The notes under the pieces: generated by a model
Told to the model about the DNA's origin: nothing
The model's database searches: none
The model's input: the letters and a program-made list of their open reading frames with translations, nothing else
Position numbers and translations under genes: made by a program
Shown here: piece by piece, positions 48,458 to 56,400 of the stretch
How positions within the stretch are numbered: the stretch's first letter is position 1
Layout of the letters: every line of letters begins with the position of its first letter
Source of the DNA: an uncultured Myxococcales bacterium
GTDB taxonomy: Bacteria > Myxococcota > Myxococcia > Myxococcales > Myxococcaceae
DNA length: 64,000 nucleotides
Direction of reading: 5' to 3'
Assembly: GCA_937980205.1 (NCBI GenBank)
Contig: CALJKW010000038.1
Location: 31,298 to 95,297, forward strand

Positions 48458-48817
48458 TCAGCCTGCAGTCTGGGCGTTCCAGCCCAAGTCCATCGTCGGC
48501 GGCCGCAAGATGCGGCCGAACGTCTCGAGAAGATCGAAGTCGGTGCCCGCGGCGGTCACCTCGCGCTTCTGCACCGCCACCACCGTGTCGAGCGTGCCGT
48601 CGACGAAGGCGTCGAACGCGCGGCGGGTGAACGTGAGCTTGAGCTCGGCCTCGAGGTCGAGGCCCCGGCGCACCGGCTCCTCGCTGCCGAAGACGAACGT
48701 CCACTGTCCGCCCGGCTTGATGTCGAAGCTGATGCGCCCCTGGTTCTGCAGGAAGTCCATGAAGGACCGGGCGACCATGTTCGGCAGTGCGACTTCGAAG
48801 AAGCGTTTGGGTTCCAT
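48458..48817 (-). CDS. SCP2-like lipid-binding domain protein
   Basis: A 119-residue cytoplasmic protein. The sequence ISFDIKPGGQWTFVFGSEE, LDLEAELKLTFTRRAFDAFVDGTLD and TDFDLLETFGRILRP resembles a sterol-carrier-protein-2 fold, with a strand-helix-strand order and hydrophobic pocket residues. It is short for the family but complete at both ends. The ligand is probably a fatty acyl or other lipid. It starts 27 bases before the EF-hand gene ends of the same strand, so co-transcription is likely. Confidence 0.6.
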   Translation of the reverse strand: MEPKRFFEVALPNMVARSFMDFLQNQGRISFDIKPGGQWTFVFGSEEPVRRGLDLEAELKLTFTRRAFDAFVDGTLDTVVAVQKREVTAAGTDFDLLETFGRILRPPTMDLGWNAQTAG

Positions 48818-48874
48818 GACCGGGTCACGGACCCTACCGCTGATCAGCGCGGCGAGACCAGCTCGTGAAAGAGT

Positions 48875-49852
48875 CTACTGGACTTGAAAGCAGTACAACC
48901 TGCGCGCAACGGCGCAGGTGCCCGTTCCCCCCTGCGTCCAGTTGAGCGCGTTCGTCGAGCTGCCGACGCTGCCCGTCACCGCCAGGCTCGACCAGTTGGC
49001 GCACGTGTTCGCGTTGGGGTTCCCGCCGGTGTTGGTGCCCGTCCACACGGCGTCCGCCCGCACGGCGCCGCGCTCGTCGCGGTTGAGGGCCAGGTTCGGG
49101 CTCGTTCGCAGCTGCGCAGGTCCGTCAAACGCGCGGCCCGCGTCGGCGAGCAGCGACCAGCGCGCGTCGAGGCCGGGAGGGAAGTGCGAGACGGCGCCCG
49201 CGTCCGGCGCGGACAGCCACGCGATGAACACGCCCTGCAGCCCCGCGTCGCGCGCGAAGTTCTGGCAGACGCGGTCACCGCCGGTGACGCCGCCGAAGTT
49301 CGGGAACACCTGCGCCGAGGTGGTGAAGACGACGAACGCCTGCGCGCCCATCGACGCGCCGCCGCCCGTACCGCCGCCGACGCTGCCGCCGGTACCTCCT
49401 CCGGTGGCGCCGCCCGCGCCGCTGCCGCCGCCGGTTCCTCCTCCGGTGGCGCCACCCGAGCCACCGCCGGTGCCGCTGCCGCCCCCGACGCCTCCGCCGC
49501 CGACGCACAGGCCGAGGAAGCAGGTGCCGCCGATCGCGCTGCAGTCGGCGCACGACGCCCCCTGGGAGCCGCACGCGCTCGCAGCGCCGCCCGGCTGACA
49601 GTCACCGAGCGCGTCGCAGCAGCCCGAGCAGGTGTCGACCGTGCAGCGCGGCACGCACGCGTTCTGCGAGCACCTGCCCGCGGGCGTGCAGTCGTCGCAC
49701 AGCACTCCGTTCCGGCCGCAGGTCTTGTCGGCGAGCCCCTCGACGCAGCGGCCCATGGCGTCGCAGCAGCCGCTGCACGTCGCGGTGCTGCAGGGCCCCG
49801 AGGGACTGCAGCCCGCGACGAAGAGGATCACGCAGCAACCGGCGAGGCGCAC
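48875..49852 (-). CDS. Lipoprotein with paired cysteine modules, Gly-rich linker and endostatin/DUF1554-like domain
   Basis: A 325-residue protein. Signal MRLAGCCVILFVAGCSPSG (lipobox VAGC). Residues 20-115 hold two cysteine modules (TATCSGCCDAMGRCVEG and VDTCSGCCDALGDCQPG) that look like an internal duplication. Residues 118-170 are a Gly/Thr/Ser linker. The C-terminal 150 residues (AFVVFTTSAQVFPNFGGVTGGDRVCQNFARDAGL ... FIAWLS ... LYCFQVQ) resemble the DUF1554/endostatin-like fold of secreted bacterial proteins. It is probably surface-exposed. Function unknown. Confidence 0.8.
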   Translation of the reverse strand: MRLAGCCVILFVAGCSPSGPCSTATCSGCCDAMGRCVEGLADKTCGRNGVLCDDCTPAGRCSQNACVPRCTVDTCSGCCDALGDCQPGGAASACGSQGASCADCSAIGGTCFLGLCVGGGGVGGGSGTGGGSGGATGGGTGGGSGAGGATGGGTGGSVGGGTGGGASMGAQAFVVFTTSAQVFPNFGGVTGGDRVCQNFARDAGLQGVFIAWLSAPDAGAVSHFPPGLDARWSLLADAGRAFDGPAQLRTSPNLALNRDERGAVRADAVWTGTNTGGNPNANTCANWSSLAVTGSVGSSTNALNWTQGGTGTCAVARRLYCFQVQ

Positions 49853-49864
49853 TCGCCGCGCACG

Positions 49865-50731
49865 CTAGTGCAGCACGCGAGCTTCAGCGAGCAGCGCCTT
49901 CTTGATGCGCCCCTTCAGCTTCGCCTCGATCTGCCGCAGCCGCTCGCGCGAGAGCGAGAAGTCCTTGCCCAGGTCGGCGAGGGTCGTCTCACCTTCGTCG
50001 GCCATCAGCCGGTGCTCGAGCACGGCGCGCTCGCGCGCGTCGAGCTTCTCCCGCAGCCGGAGGATGACGCCGCGGACGGCCGCGTCGCGCTGGCTCCGCC
50101 AGGCGAGGTCGTCGGGCAGCTCGCCCACGTCGGGCAACAGCTCGCCGCGCGTCGCGTCGCTCTCGTCACCTGCGTGCTCGTCGAGCGAGACGTCCGACGA
50201 GCCGAGCCGCGCGGTGTGCGAGCGGATCTGCTCGACGGTGAGCCCGAACTGCTTCGCGAGCAGCGGGTCGATGACCTCCGGGTCGGGGCCCAGCCGCGCC
50301 TCGAGCTTCGCCCGCGCGCTGCGCAGCTTGAAGAACAGCTTCGCGCCGACCGCGCCGGTGGCGGCCGTCACGATGCTCTTCTGCCTCAGCGCGTACGCCA
50401 GCATGTACGCGCGCACCCAGAAGGCCGCGTAGGTCCGGAACCGGACGTTGCGGTCTTCGAAGCGGTCGACCGCGCGCAGCAGCCCCATGTTGCCCTCCGC
50501 CATCAGCTCTTCGAGCGGTACGCCGTAGCCCTTGAGCCGGCGGGCGGTGTGGGTCACCAGGCCGAGGTGCGCTTCGATCAGTTGCTCGAGCGCCGCGCGA
50601 TCCTTACGGAGCTGCCACGCCTTGGCGAGCCGTGCCTCCGTGTCGGCGCTCAGCGGCGCCTTCTTGAGCTGGGCCCAACGCTGCTCGAGCCAGGTCCGTT
50701 CATTGGTTGCGTTCATGTCCCGCAACATCAC
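49865..50731 (-). CDS. RpoH-type (sigma-32-like) sigma factor
   Basis: A 288-residue sigma factor. Region 2: LIEAHLGLVTHTARRLKGYGVPLEELMAEGNMGLLRAVDRFEDRNVRFRTYAAFWVRAYMLAYAL. The RpoH-box-like segment GAVGAKLFFKLRSARAKL corresponds to the QRKLFFNLR box of sigma-32 and separates it from RpoD. Region 3 contains FGLTVEQIRSHTARLGSSDVSLDE. Region 4: RERAVLEHRLMADEGETTLADLGKDFSLSRERLRQIEAKLKGRIKKALL. ATG 50731 is used; ATG 50716 is an alternative. A palindrome overlaps the presumed promoter. The role would be in heat shock or a stress branch of it. Confidence 0.87.
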   Translation of the reverse strand: MMLRDMNATNERTWLEQRWAQLKKAPLSADTEARLAKAWQLRKDRAALEQLIEAHLGLVTHTARRLKGYGVPLEELMAEGNMGLLRAVDRFEDRNVRFRTYAAFWVRAYMLAYALRQKSIVTAATGAVGAKLFFKLRSARAKLEARLGPDPEVIDPLLAKQFGLTVEQIRSHTARLGSSDVSLDEHAGDESDATRGELLPDVGELPDDLAWRSQRDAAVRGVILRLREKLDARERAVLEHRLMADEGETTLADLGKDFSLSRERLRQIEAKLKGRIKKALLAEARVLH

Positions 50732-50741
50732 CGGTCTTGAG

Positions 50742-50761
50742 ACATTGTAAAACTACAATGT
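50742..50761. promoter_or_regulatory. Perfect AT-rich palindrome over the sigma-factor promoter
   Basis: ACATTGTA-AAAC-TACAATGT, perfect 8-bp arms. It covers a minus-strand TACAAT (50749-50744) that fits a -10 element 12 bases before the ATG at 50731. Its base composition is far from the genome average, as expected for an operator bound by a dimeric repressor. Confidence 0.55.
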
Positions 50762-50790
50762 TTGGCACCTACAGTTAGATTCAATCTAAC
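50762..50790 (+). promoter_or_regulatory. Possible promoter of the acidic lipoprotein gene
   Basis: TTGGCA (50762-50767) and TCTAAC (50785-50790) are 17 bases apart. They would give a transcription start near 50797 and a leader of about 23 bases to the ATG at 50820. The -10 lies inside the palindrome at 50773-50791. Confidence 0.35.
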
Positions 50791-50791
50791 T
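50773..50791. promoter_or_regulatory. Second perfect AT-rich palindrome
   Basis: AGTTAGATT-C-AATCTAACT, perfect 9-bp arms with a one-base spacer. It differs in sequence from the palindrome at 50742, suggesting a different regulator or a structured 5' end. It overlaps the presumed -10 of the plus-strand gene. Confidence 0.55.
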
Positions 50792-50819
50792 GGCCCACCC
50801 CTTGCTCCAGCCACTTCCC

Positions 50820-51056
50820 ATGAGGTGGGTTCCATTCGTTCTGATGATCAGCGTTACCGCGTGCGGATCAGCGAGCACGCAAGGCCCGGTGCCGACGTGC
50901 CCCGACGGCGGCGACCCGTTCGTGTGTGTCGCACAGCCGACAATGTCTCCTGAGGCGGCCGTGCAGGGAGGCGGCGCGCCGTCGAAGTCGAAGGGTCACC
51001 CCTCCAAGCATGACCCCGACGACGACGACGACGACGACCACGACTGCGACGATTGA
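50820..51056 (+). CDS. Small acidic lipoprotein
   Basis: A 78-residue protein from ATG 50820 (MRWVPFVLMISVTACGSAS, lipobox VTAC); a TTG at 50802 would lengthen the leader needlessly. The mature part has two cysteines (CPDGGDPFVC) and ends in an aspartate run (PDDDDDDDHDCDD) preceded by SKSKGHPSKH. The tail recalls the DDDDDDH stretch of the protein at 14439 and could chelate divalent cations. Its stop codon abuts the stop of rtcB (TGATCA). Confidence 0.65.
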   Translation: MRWVPFVLMISVTACGSASTQGPVPTCPDGGDPFVCVAQPTMSPEAAVQGGGAPSKSKGHPSKHDPDDDDDDDHDCDD

Positions 51057-52379
51057 TCAGTCGTTGCCCTTGATGCAGGCGATCGGCTCGAGCCGCTTGT
51101 GCACGGTCGCCAGGCCCGCCAGCTCGACCGACTCGAGCACGTCGTCGAGGTCCTTGTAGCAGGGCCCCGACTCGTCGATGGGCACGTTGCGCGTGTTGAG
51201 GAGGATGCCCTTGCCGGCCATGCGGCGGTCGGTGTCCTTCTGCGAGAGCTCGCGCTTCGCGGCGGCGCGCGACAGGCGGCGGCCGGCGCCGTGGTTCACC
51301 GAGTAGAGCGACTCCTTCGCGGCCTCGTTCGCGAACAGAATCGCGCTGCCGGTCTCCATCGAGCCGGGGATGAGGATCGGGTGGCCGGTCTCCTCCCAGA
51401 CGGTGCCCTTCAGCGCGTGATGGCCCTTGGGGAACGCGCGCGTCGCGCCCTTGCGGGCGACGAACTTGCCGTCCTCCTTCTGGATGAGGTTGTGGCTGAT
51501 CTCGTAATAGACGTTCGCCTCACCGCCGAAGACGGCCTCGACCGCCTCGCACACCGCGTCGCCGATGAGGATGCGGTTCGCGATGGCGAAGTTCGCCGCC
51601 ATGTTGTGCAGGTTCCAGTAGTCGCGGCCGACCGGTGAGCTCCAGTCGAGCCAGATCTGGTCCTCGCTGCGCGACTTGAGGCCGAGCAGCTCCGCTCCGA
51701 GCGTGAAGTACTGCTTCGCGATGTTCCACCCGAAGCCGCGCGAGCCGGTGTGCAGCATCACCCACACCTTGCCCTCGGGGTCGACCTGCATCTCGCAGAA
51801 GTGGTTGCCGCCGCCGAGCGAGCCGAGCTGCTCCGCCTTCTCGAGCGCGCGGCCGGGCACGTCGGTGCGGTCGTCGTCGACGGGGATGCACGCGCGCTCG
51901 GCGACGTCGTTCGTGCGGTGCAGCGCCTTCGCGCCGTGACGGATGATGTCGGGGAACTGCTTCTTCGAGATGCGGCGGAAGCCGCTCTGGCCGACGCCGA
52001 CGCCGATGCGGCGCTGCACCTCGTCGATCCACTTGCGGCGCTTCGCCGGGTCCGCGACGTCGTCCCGCGTCAGCGTCGTCTCGAGCTGCACCATGCCGCA
52101 GCCGATGTCGTAGCCCGCGGCCGTCGGCAGCAGCGTGCCCTCGGTCTCGATGGCCGTGCCGATGGGCACTCCGTAGCCGACGTGGCAGTCGGGCGTGAGC
52201 ACCACCCGCGTGGCTCCAGGAAACGAGCACGCGTTCACCACCTGCTGGAACACGTCTTCCTCCACTGCCTGCAGCAGCTTGTCGGAGAGGAAGAGGTGCG
52301 CGTCGCAGCGCATCGTCTTCGTCTTCGGGAGGACGTAGTGGGCCTCACCGGCCTTTTCGAGGGTCTGCTTCCAGCTCAT
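51057..52379 (-). CDS. rtcB: RNA-splicing ligase RtcB
   Basis: A 440-residue GTP-dependent RNA ligase that joins 2',3'-cyclic-phosphate or 3'-phosphate ends to 5'-OH ends. Start at ATG 52379 (MSWKQTLEKAGE). Metal ligands: C94 in YDIGCGM, H193 in GGGNHFCE, H210 in MLHTGSRG, H296 in EISHNL. H363 in VNHGAGRRLSR is the guanylylated histidine. DCHVGYGVPIG near residue 65 and the GSMETGS loop (339) are also typical. No RtcA or RtcR gene is adjacent, so it is not in the E. coli-type rtc operon. It may serve RNA repair or tRNA maturation. Confidence 0.96.
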   Translation of the reverse strand: MSWKQTLEKAGEAHYVLPKTKTMRCDAHLFLSDKLLQAVEEDVFQQVVNACSFPGATRVVLTPDCHVGYGVPIGTAIETEGTLLPTAAGYDIGCGMVQLETTLTRDDVADPAKRRKWIDEVQRRIGVGVGQSGFRRISKKQFPDIIRHGAKALHRTNDVAERACIPVDDDRTDVPGRALEKAEQLGSLGGGNHFCEMQVDPEGKVWVMLHTGSRGFGWNIAKQYFTLGAELLGLKSRSEDQIWLDWSSPVGRDYWNLHNMAANFAIANRILIGDAVCEAVEAVFGGEANVYYEISHNLIQKEDGKFVARKGATRAFPKGHHALKGTVWEETGHPILIPGSMETGSAILFANEAAKESLYSVNHGAGRRLSRAAAKRELSQKDTDRRMAGKGILLNTRNVPIDESGPCYKDLDDVLESVELAGLATVHKRLEPIACIKGND

Positions 52380-52418
52380 GGTGCGCCCTGGACGTAACAA
52401 CACTGCATTCCGGACGCG

Positions 52419-53354
52419 TCAGCGCGCCGTCACGCCGATGGAAATTCGGATGGTGAAGCGCTCGTTGTCGGTGAGCTCGAGCGGGTCTCCGACGCCGCGC
52501 ATGGAGTCGATCTTGATGGCGGCCACCTGCGGCAACATCGAGATGGCGAACCAGAAGCGCGAGCCGCGGTACGCGAGGGCGGGGCCGATGAGGAAGGCGT
52601 CTCCCGCGTAGCCGCCGGCGAGCCAGCTCAGGCGATTCTGCAGCTCGATGCCGAACGAGAGGCCGTTCGTGAGCGTGTACGAGAGCCCGAGCGTCTGCCG
52701 GAAGCGCGCGGTGCCGAACGCGTCGGCGGCGCGACCTCTCCACGCGGTCTGCGTGAAGCCGTCGAGGTTGAGGCCGATGCGCACCGGCCCGAGGTCCGCG
52801 TCGGCCGCGAGCAGCACGGACGCGGCGACGCCGTTCACGCCGGCGCCGAGCTCGGCCTGCGCGCCCAGCCCGACGCGGTTGAACAGGGTGACGCGGTTCT
52901 GCACGTGCAGCATCACGCGCCCGTCGATGGCGGGCTGCTGCGTCACGCCCGACTCGCCGGGGAAGGCGTCGACGAAGACGCCCACGGCCCAATCGCGCAG
53001 CAGGCCCTGCAGCACGCCGGCGCGGATGTCGAACGCGGTGAAGCCCTCCGGGCGTCCCCAGCGCGGGGTCAGCCACAGCTGCACGTCGGCTTCGCCGCGG
53101 CGCGGGCCCATCGTGTCCCAGGTGAACGCGAAGTGGCGGCCGACGCGGTCTTCCGGCGCCACGTCCGGCACCTCGACCGAGACGCCGGCGTCGGCCGGCA
53201 GCACCGTGGGAACGCCTCCGTCCGCGGCCGCGGCTCCTGCCGGTGTGTCGGCCACCGCGGGCATCGTGCTTCCGCGGCGCTCGCCGGGGGCGGGTATCAC
53301 CTGCGCGTGCGCGGTTGCGACGAGCGCGAGCAGCAGGAGCGGTGACCGGCGCAT
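52419..53354 (-). CDS. Exported outer-membrane-like protein
   Basis: A 311-residue protein from ATG 53354, signal MRRSPLLLLALVATAHAQ. A Pro/Ala/Asp-rich linker is followed by about 220 residues of beta strands with alternating hydrophobic pattern (ADVQLWLTPRWGRPEGFTAFDIRAGVLQGLLRDWAVGVFVD, RVMLHVQNRVTLFNRVGLGAQAELGAGV, FTIRISIGVTAR at the C-terminus). This suggests an outer-membrane barrel of about 10-12 strands. The family is not recognised. It is divergent from the giant TPR gene, with 115 bases between the starts. Confidence 0.72.
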   Translation of the reverse strand: MRRSPLLLLALVATAHAQVIPAPGERRGSTMPAVADTPAGAAAADGGVPTVLPADAGVSVEVPDVAPEDRVGRHFAFTWDTMGPRRGEADVQLWLTPRWGRPEGFTAFDIRAGVLQGLLRDWAVGVFVDAFPGESGVTQQPAIDGRVMLHVQNRVTLFNRVGLGAQAELGAGVNGVAASVLLAADADLGPVRIGLNLDGFTQTAWRGRAADAFGTARFRQTLGLSYTLTNGLSFGIELQNRLSWLAGGYAGDAFLIGPALAYRGSRFWFAISMLPQVAAIKIDSMRGVGDPLELTDNERFTIRISIGVTAR

Positions 53355-53454
53355 GTGCGCGCGCGGATACCACAGCGGCGCGTGAATGCACGGCTCCTCG
53401 TGGCTCCGCGCGGCGGCGCGCAACGCCGCGGATCTCATCCGTCGCGTCCGGCAG

Positions 53455-53460
53455 TAGAGT
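53455..53460 (+). promoter_or_regulatory. Probable -10 hexamer for the giant TPR gene
   Basis: TAGAGT lies nine bases before the GTG start at 53470. No Shine-Dalgarno sequence is present, consistent with a leaderless mRNA. Confidence 0.4.
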
Positions 53461-53469
53461 CCGCCGACC

Positions 53470-56400
53470 GTGGCGCTCTCGGAGAAACTGCGAGCGTGCG
53501 CAGCAGCGCTCGCCAACCGGCCTGGAGATCCAGAAGCCGTGGCGGTGCTCGAAGGGCTCCTCGACGCTCCGGCCGAGCGGGTCGCCGCGGCGCAGTTCCT
53601 CGCTCCCGCCTACGAGCGCTCGGGCAACGAAGACGGGCTGCAGCGCGTGCTCGGCCTCGTCGCCGCCGAGGCCGAGTCTCCCCGCGAGCGCATCGAGGCG
53701 CTCGAGGCGCTGCGTCGTCTCTACGGCCGGCGCGAGGCGTGGGCGGCGCTCGTCGAGACCACCGAGAAGCTCGCCTGGGTCGAGCCCGAGGTCGAAAAGC
53801 AGCGCGAGGCCTGGCGCGCGGCGGCCCGACTCCACGCGACGCGCCTGTTCGACGAAGACAGCGCGCTCGAGGCCTGGCTGCGCCTGCTCGTCGTCGACCC
53901 GTCCGACGCCGAGGCGAAGAACGCCGTCCGCGCGCTCACCGCGGCCAACGGGCGCGAGCTCAGTGGCGCCGTCGCCGCGCTGTGCGCGGAGATCGTCGCG
54001 AAGTCGAAGGGACACCCCGAGGCCCAGGCGCTGCTCGATCGGCTGCTGCCTCCGACCGAGGCGCTGCTCGCCGCGCTGCGCCAGCTCCAGACCAGCACCG
54101 AGCCGGCCGGGCTGCTCGAGGACCTGCGCCGCATCGCGCTGCGCGCCGACGCGCTCGAAGAGGTCGCCGACGCCGTCGAGGCCCAGAGCGAGGCCGTCGA
54201 GAGCCCGGCGCAGCTCACCGCGCTCTTGCGGTTCGCCGCGCGCACGCGCGAAGAGCTGCAGCAGCCGCAGAAGGCGGTCGTGCTGTGGAACGACCTGCTC
54301 GCGTCGTCTCCGCGCGACGCCGAGGCGCTCGAGCACCTCTCGAAGCTGCTCGGCCAGTCGGGCGACTCGAAGCACGCCGGAGAGCTCAGCGTGCGCCGCG
54401 CCGAGCTCGCCGGTAGCGGCGCCTTGAGGCTCCAGCACTTCGTCGAGGCCGCCGAGTACTTCCTCGCGGCGAACGCGCACGAGGCGGCGCTCAGCGCGCT
54501 CAACGACGCGCTGCGCCTGCAGGGGCCCGCCTCCGACGCCGGGCTCATCGCCCGCGTGCAGCTCGAGCGCGGCAAGCTGCTCGAGCGCGCCGGAGACCCC
54601 TCCGCCGTCGGCGCCTTCGCCGCCGCCGTCGAGCTCGAGCCCTGGGCCGCCGAGGCCGCCGCCGGGCTCGAGCGCGCGCTGGGCAAGCCGCTCACCCGCG
54701 TCGCCGCCGCGAGGGCGCTCGAGCCGTACGCGCGCCGCCGCTCTTCGCCCCGGCAGCTCAGCCAGGTGCTCGCGATTCGCGCCGAGAACGCCACGTCGTC
54801 CGAGCAGCACCTCGAGCTCCTGGTCGAGCTCGCCGCCCTGTACGAGCAGCTCGCTGAGCCGCGCGCCGCGCTGGGCGCCCTCATCCGCGCGTTCGCGCTG
54901 GGCCCGCGCGACGAGCGCGTCGTCGGCTCGCTCGAGCGGCTCGCCTTCGCGCTCGGGGCGAACGAAGAGCTGCTCGCCGCGTACGAAGAGCACCTCGACA
55001 AGAGCCCCGATGACGCCGGCGTCGCGCGCAAGGCGGCGCTGCTGCACGAGCAGCTCGGCAACCGCGACGAGGCCTTCGCGGCGTGGGAGCGCGCCGCCGC
55101 CGCTTCTCCGCGCGACACCGCGCTGCTCGAGCAGTTCGCGCAGAAGTGCCGCGACCACGGAGACCTCGCCCGCCTCGGGCGCGCGCTGCGCTGGCAGGTC
55201 GCCGCCACGATGGACCCCGCGGCGAAGGCGAAGCTCTTGCGCGCGCTCGCGCACCTCGCGGAGGACAGCCTCGCCGACCCCGCCGGCGCCGCGCACGCGT
55301 GGGAAGAGGTCCGCGAGCTGCAGCCCGACGACCCGCAGGTGCTCACCACGCTGGTTCGGCTCTACGAGCAGACGAACAACGTCGCGATGCTCTCGCGCGT
55401 CGTGGCGCGGCAGCTCGAGCTGGCCCGGGCCGCCGGGTCGGATCAGCTCGCCGCCCTCGCGCTGAAGCTCGCGCGGTTGAAGCTCGACGCTCCGTCGGAC
55501 GAGGTCGGGGCGCTGCAGCTCTTGCGCGAGGTGCTCAAGCTCGAGCCCGACAACGCGCAGGCCGTCGCGGCGCTGGGCCGACTGGCCTCGACGCCGTCGC
55601 CGCTGCAGGCCGAGGCGGCGGCGCTCGCGTCGACCGCGCTCGACAAGCTCGGCGACTACCCGGTCGTGGTGCAGATCCTCGAGGCGCAGCTCTCCACGAC
55701 GTCGGGCGCCGCCGCGCGCGCGGCGATCCTGCACCGCATCAGCGACCTGCAGGCGGGGCCGCTGAAGGAGCCCGAGCTCGCCTTCCTCGCGATCGCCCGC
55801 GCGCTGCGCGAGGTGCCCCACGACGGCGGAGTCCTCGCGCGCTGCATCGAGCTCGCCGAGGCGACCGGCTCGGGCGACGAGCTCGACGCGCTCTTGTCCG
55901 AGCTCGGCTCCGCGCAGCCGCCGGGCGCCGCGCGCGCCGGGCTGTTCCGGGCGCTCGCCCGGCGCTCCGACGGGGACGCGGCGATCGCCGCCTGGTCCGA
56001 GGTGCTCGCGCAGCTGCCGACGGACGAGGACGCGCGCGCGTCGCTCGCCGCGCTGTTCGAGAAGGCCGGCCGGCTCGTCGACCTCGCGGTGCTGCAGCGC
56101 CAGCGCGCCGAGACGGCCTCTGCGGAAGAGCGGCCCGCCGCGCTGCTCGCGCTCGCCCAGGCCCAGGAGCGCGCGGGTGAGCTCGACGAAGCCGCGTCGA
56201 CGCTGCTCGGGCTGTTCGCGCTGAAGCCGGGGCCCGAGGCGCTCGCGCCGCTCGACCGCGTGCTCGGGCAGCTCGGGCGCCACAGCGAGCGCGCCGAGGT
56301 GCTGCGCCGCCTCGCCGCAGAGACGACCGACGAGGCGATGAAGCTCACCCGCATGCTCGCCCAGGCGCGCGCGCTCATCGCCGCGAGGGAGCCGCTGCAG

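Noticed and set aside
48838..48849. GCTGATCAGC palindrome near the stop region of the 48875 gene, and similar CTGATCAG at 4186.
   Set aside because: Ten-base palindromes of this sort are expected by chance and from TGA stops followed by TCA; no pattern beyond that.
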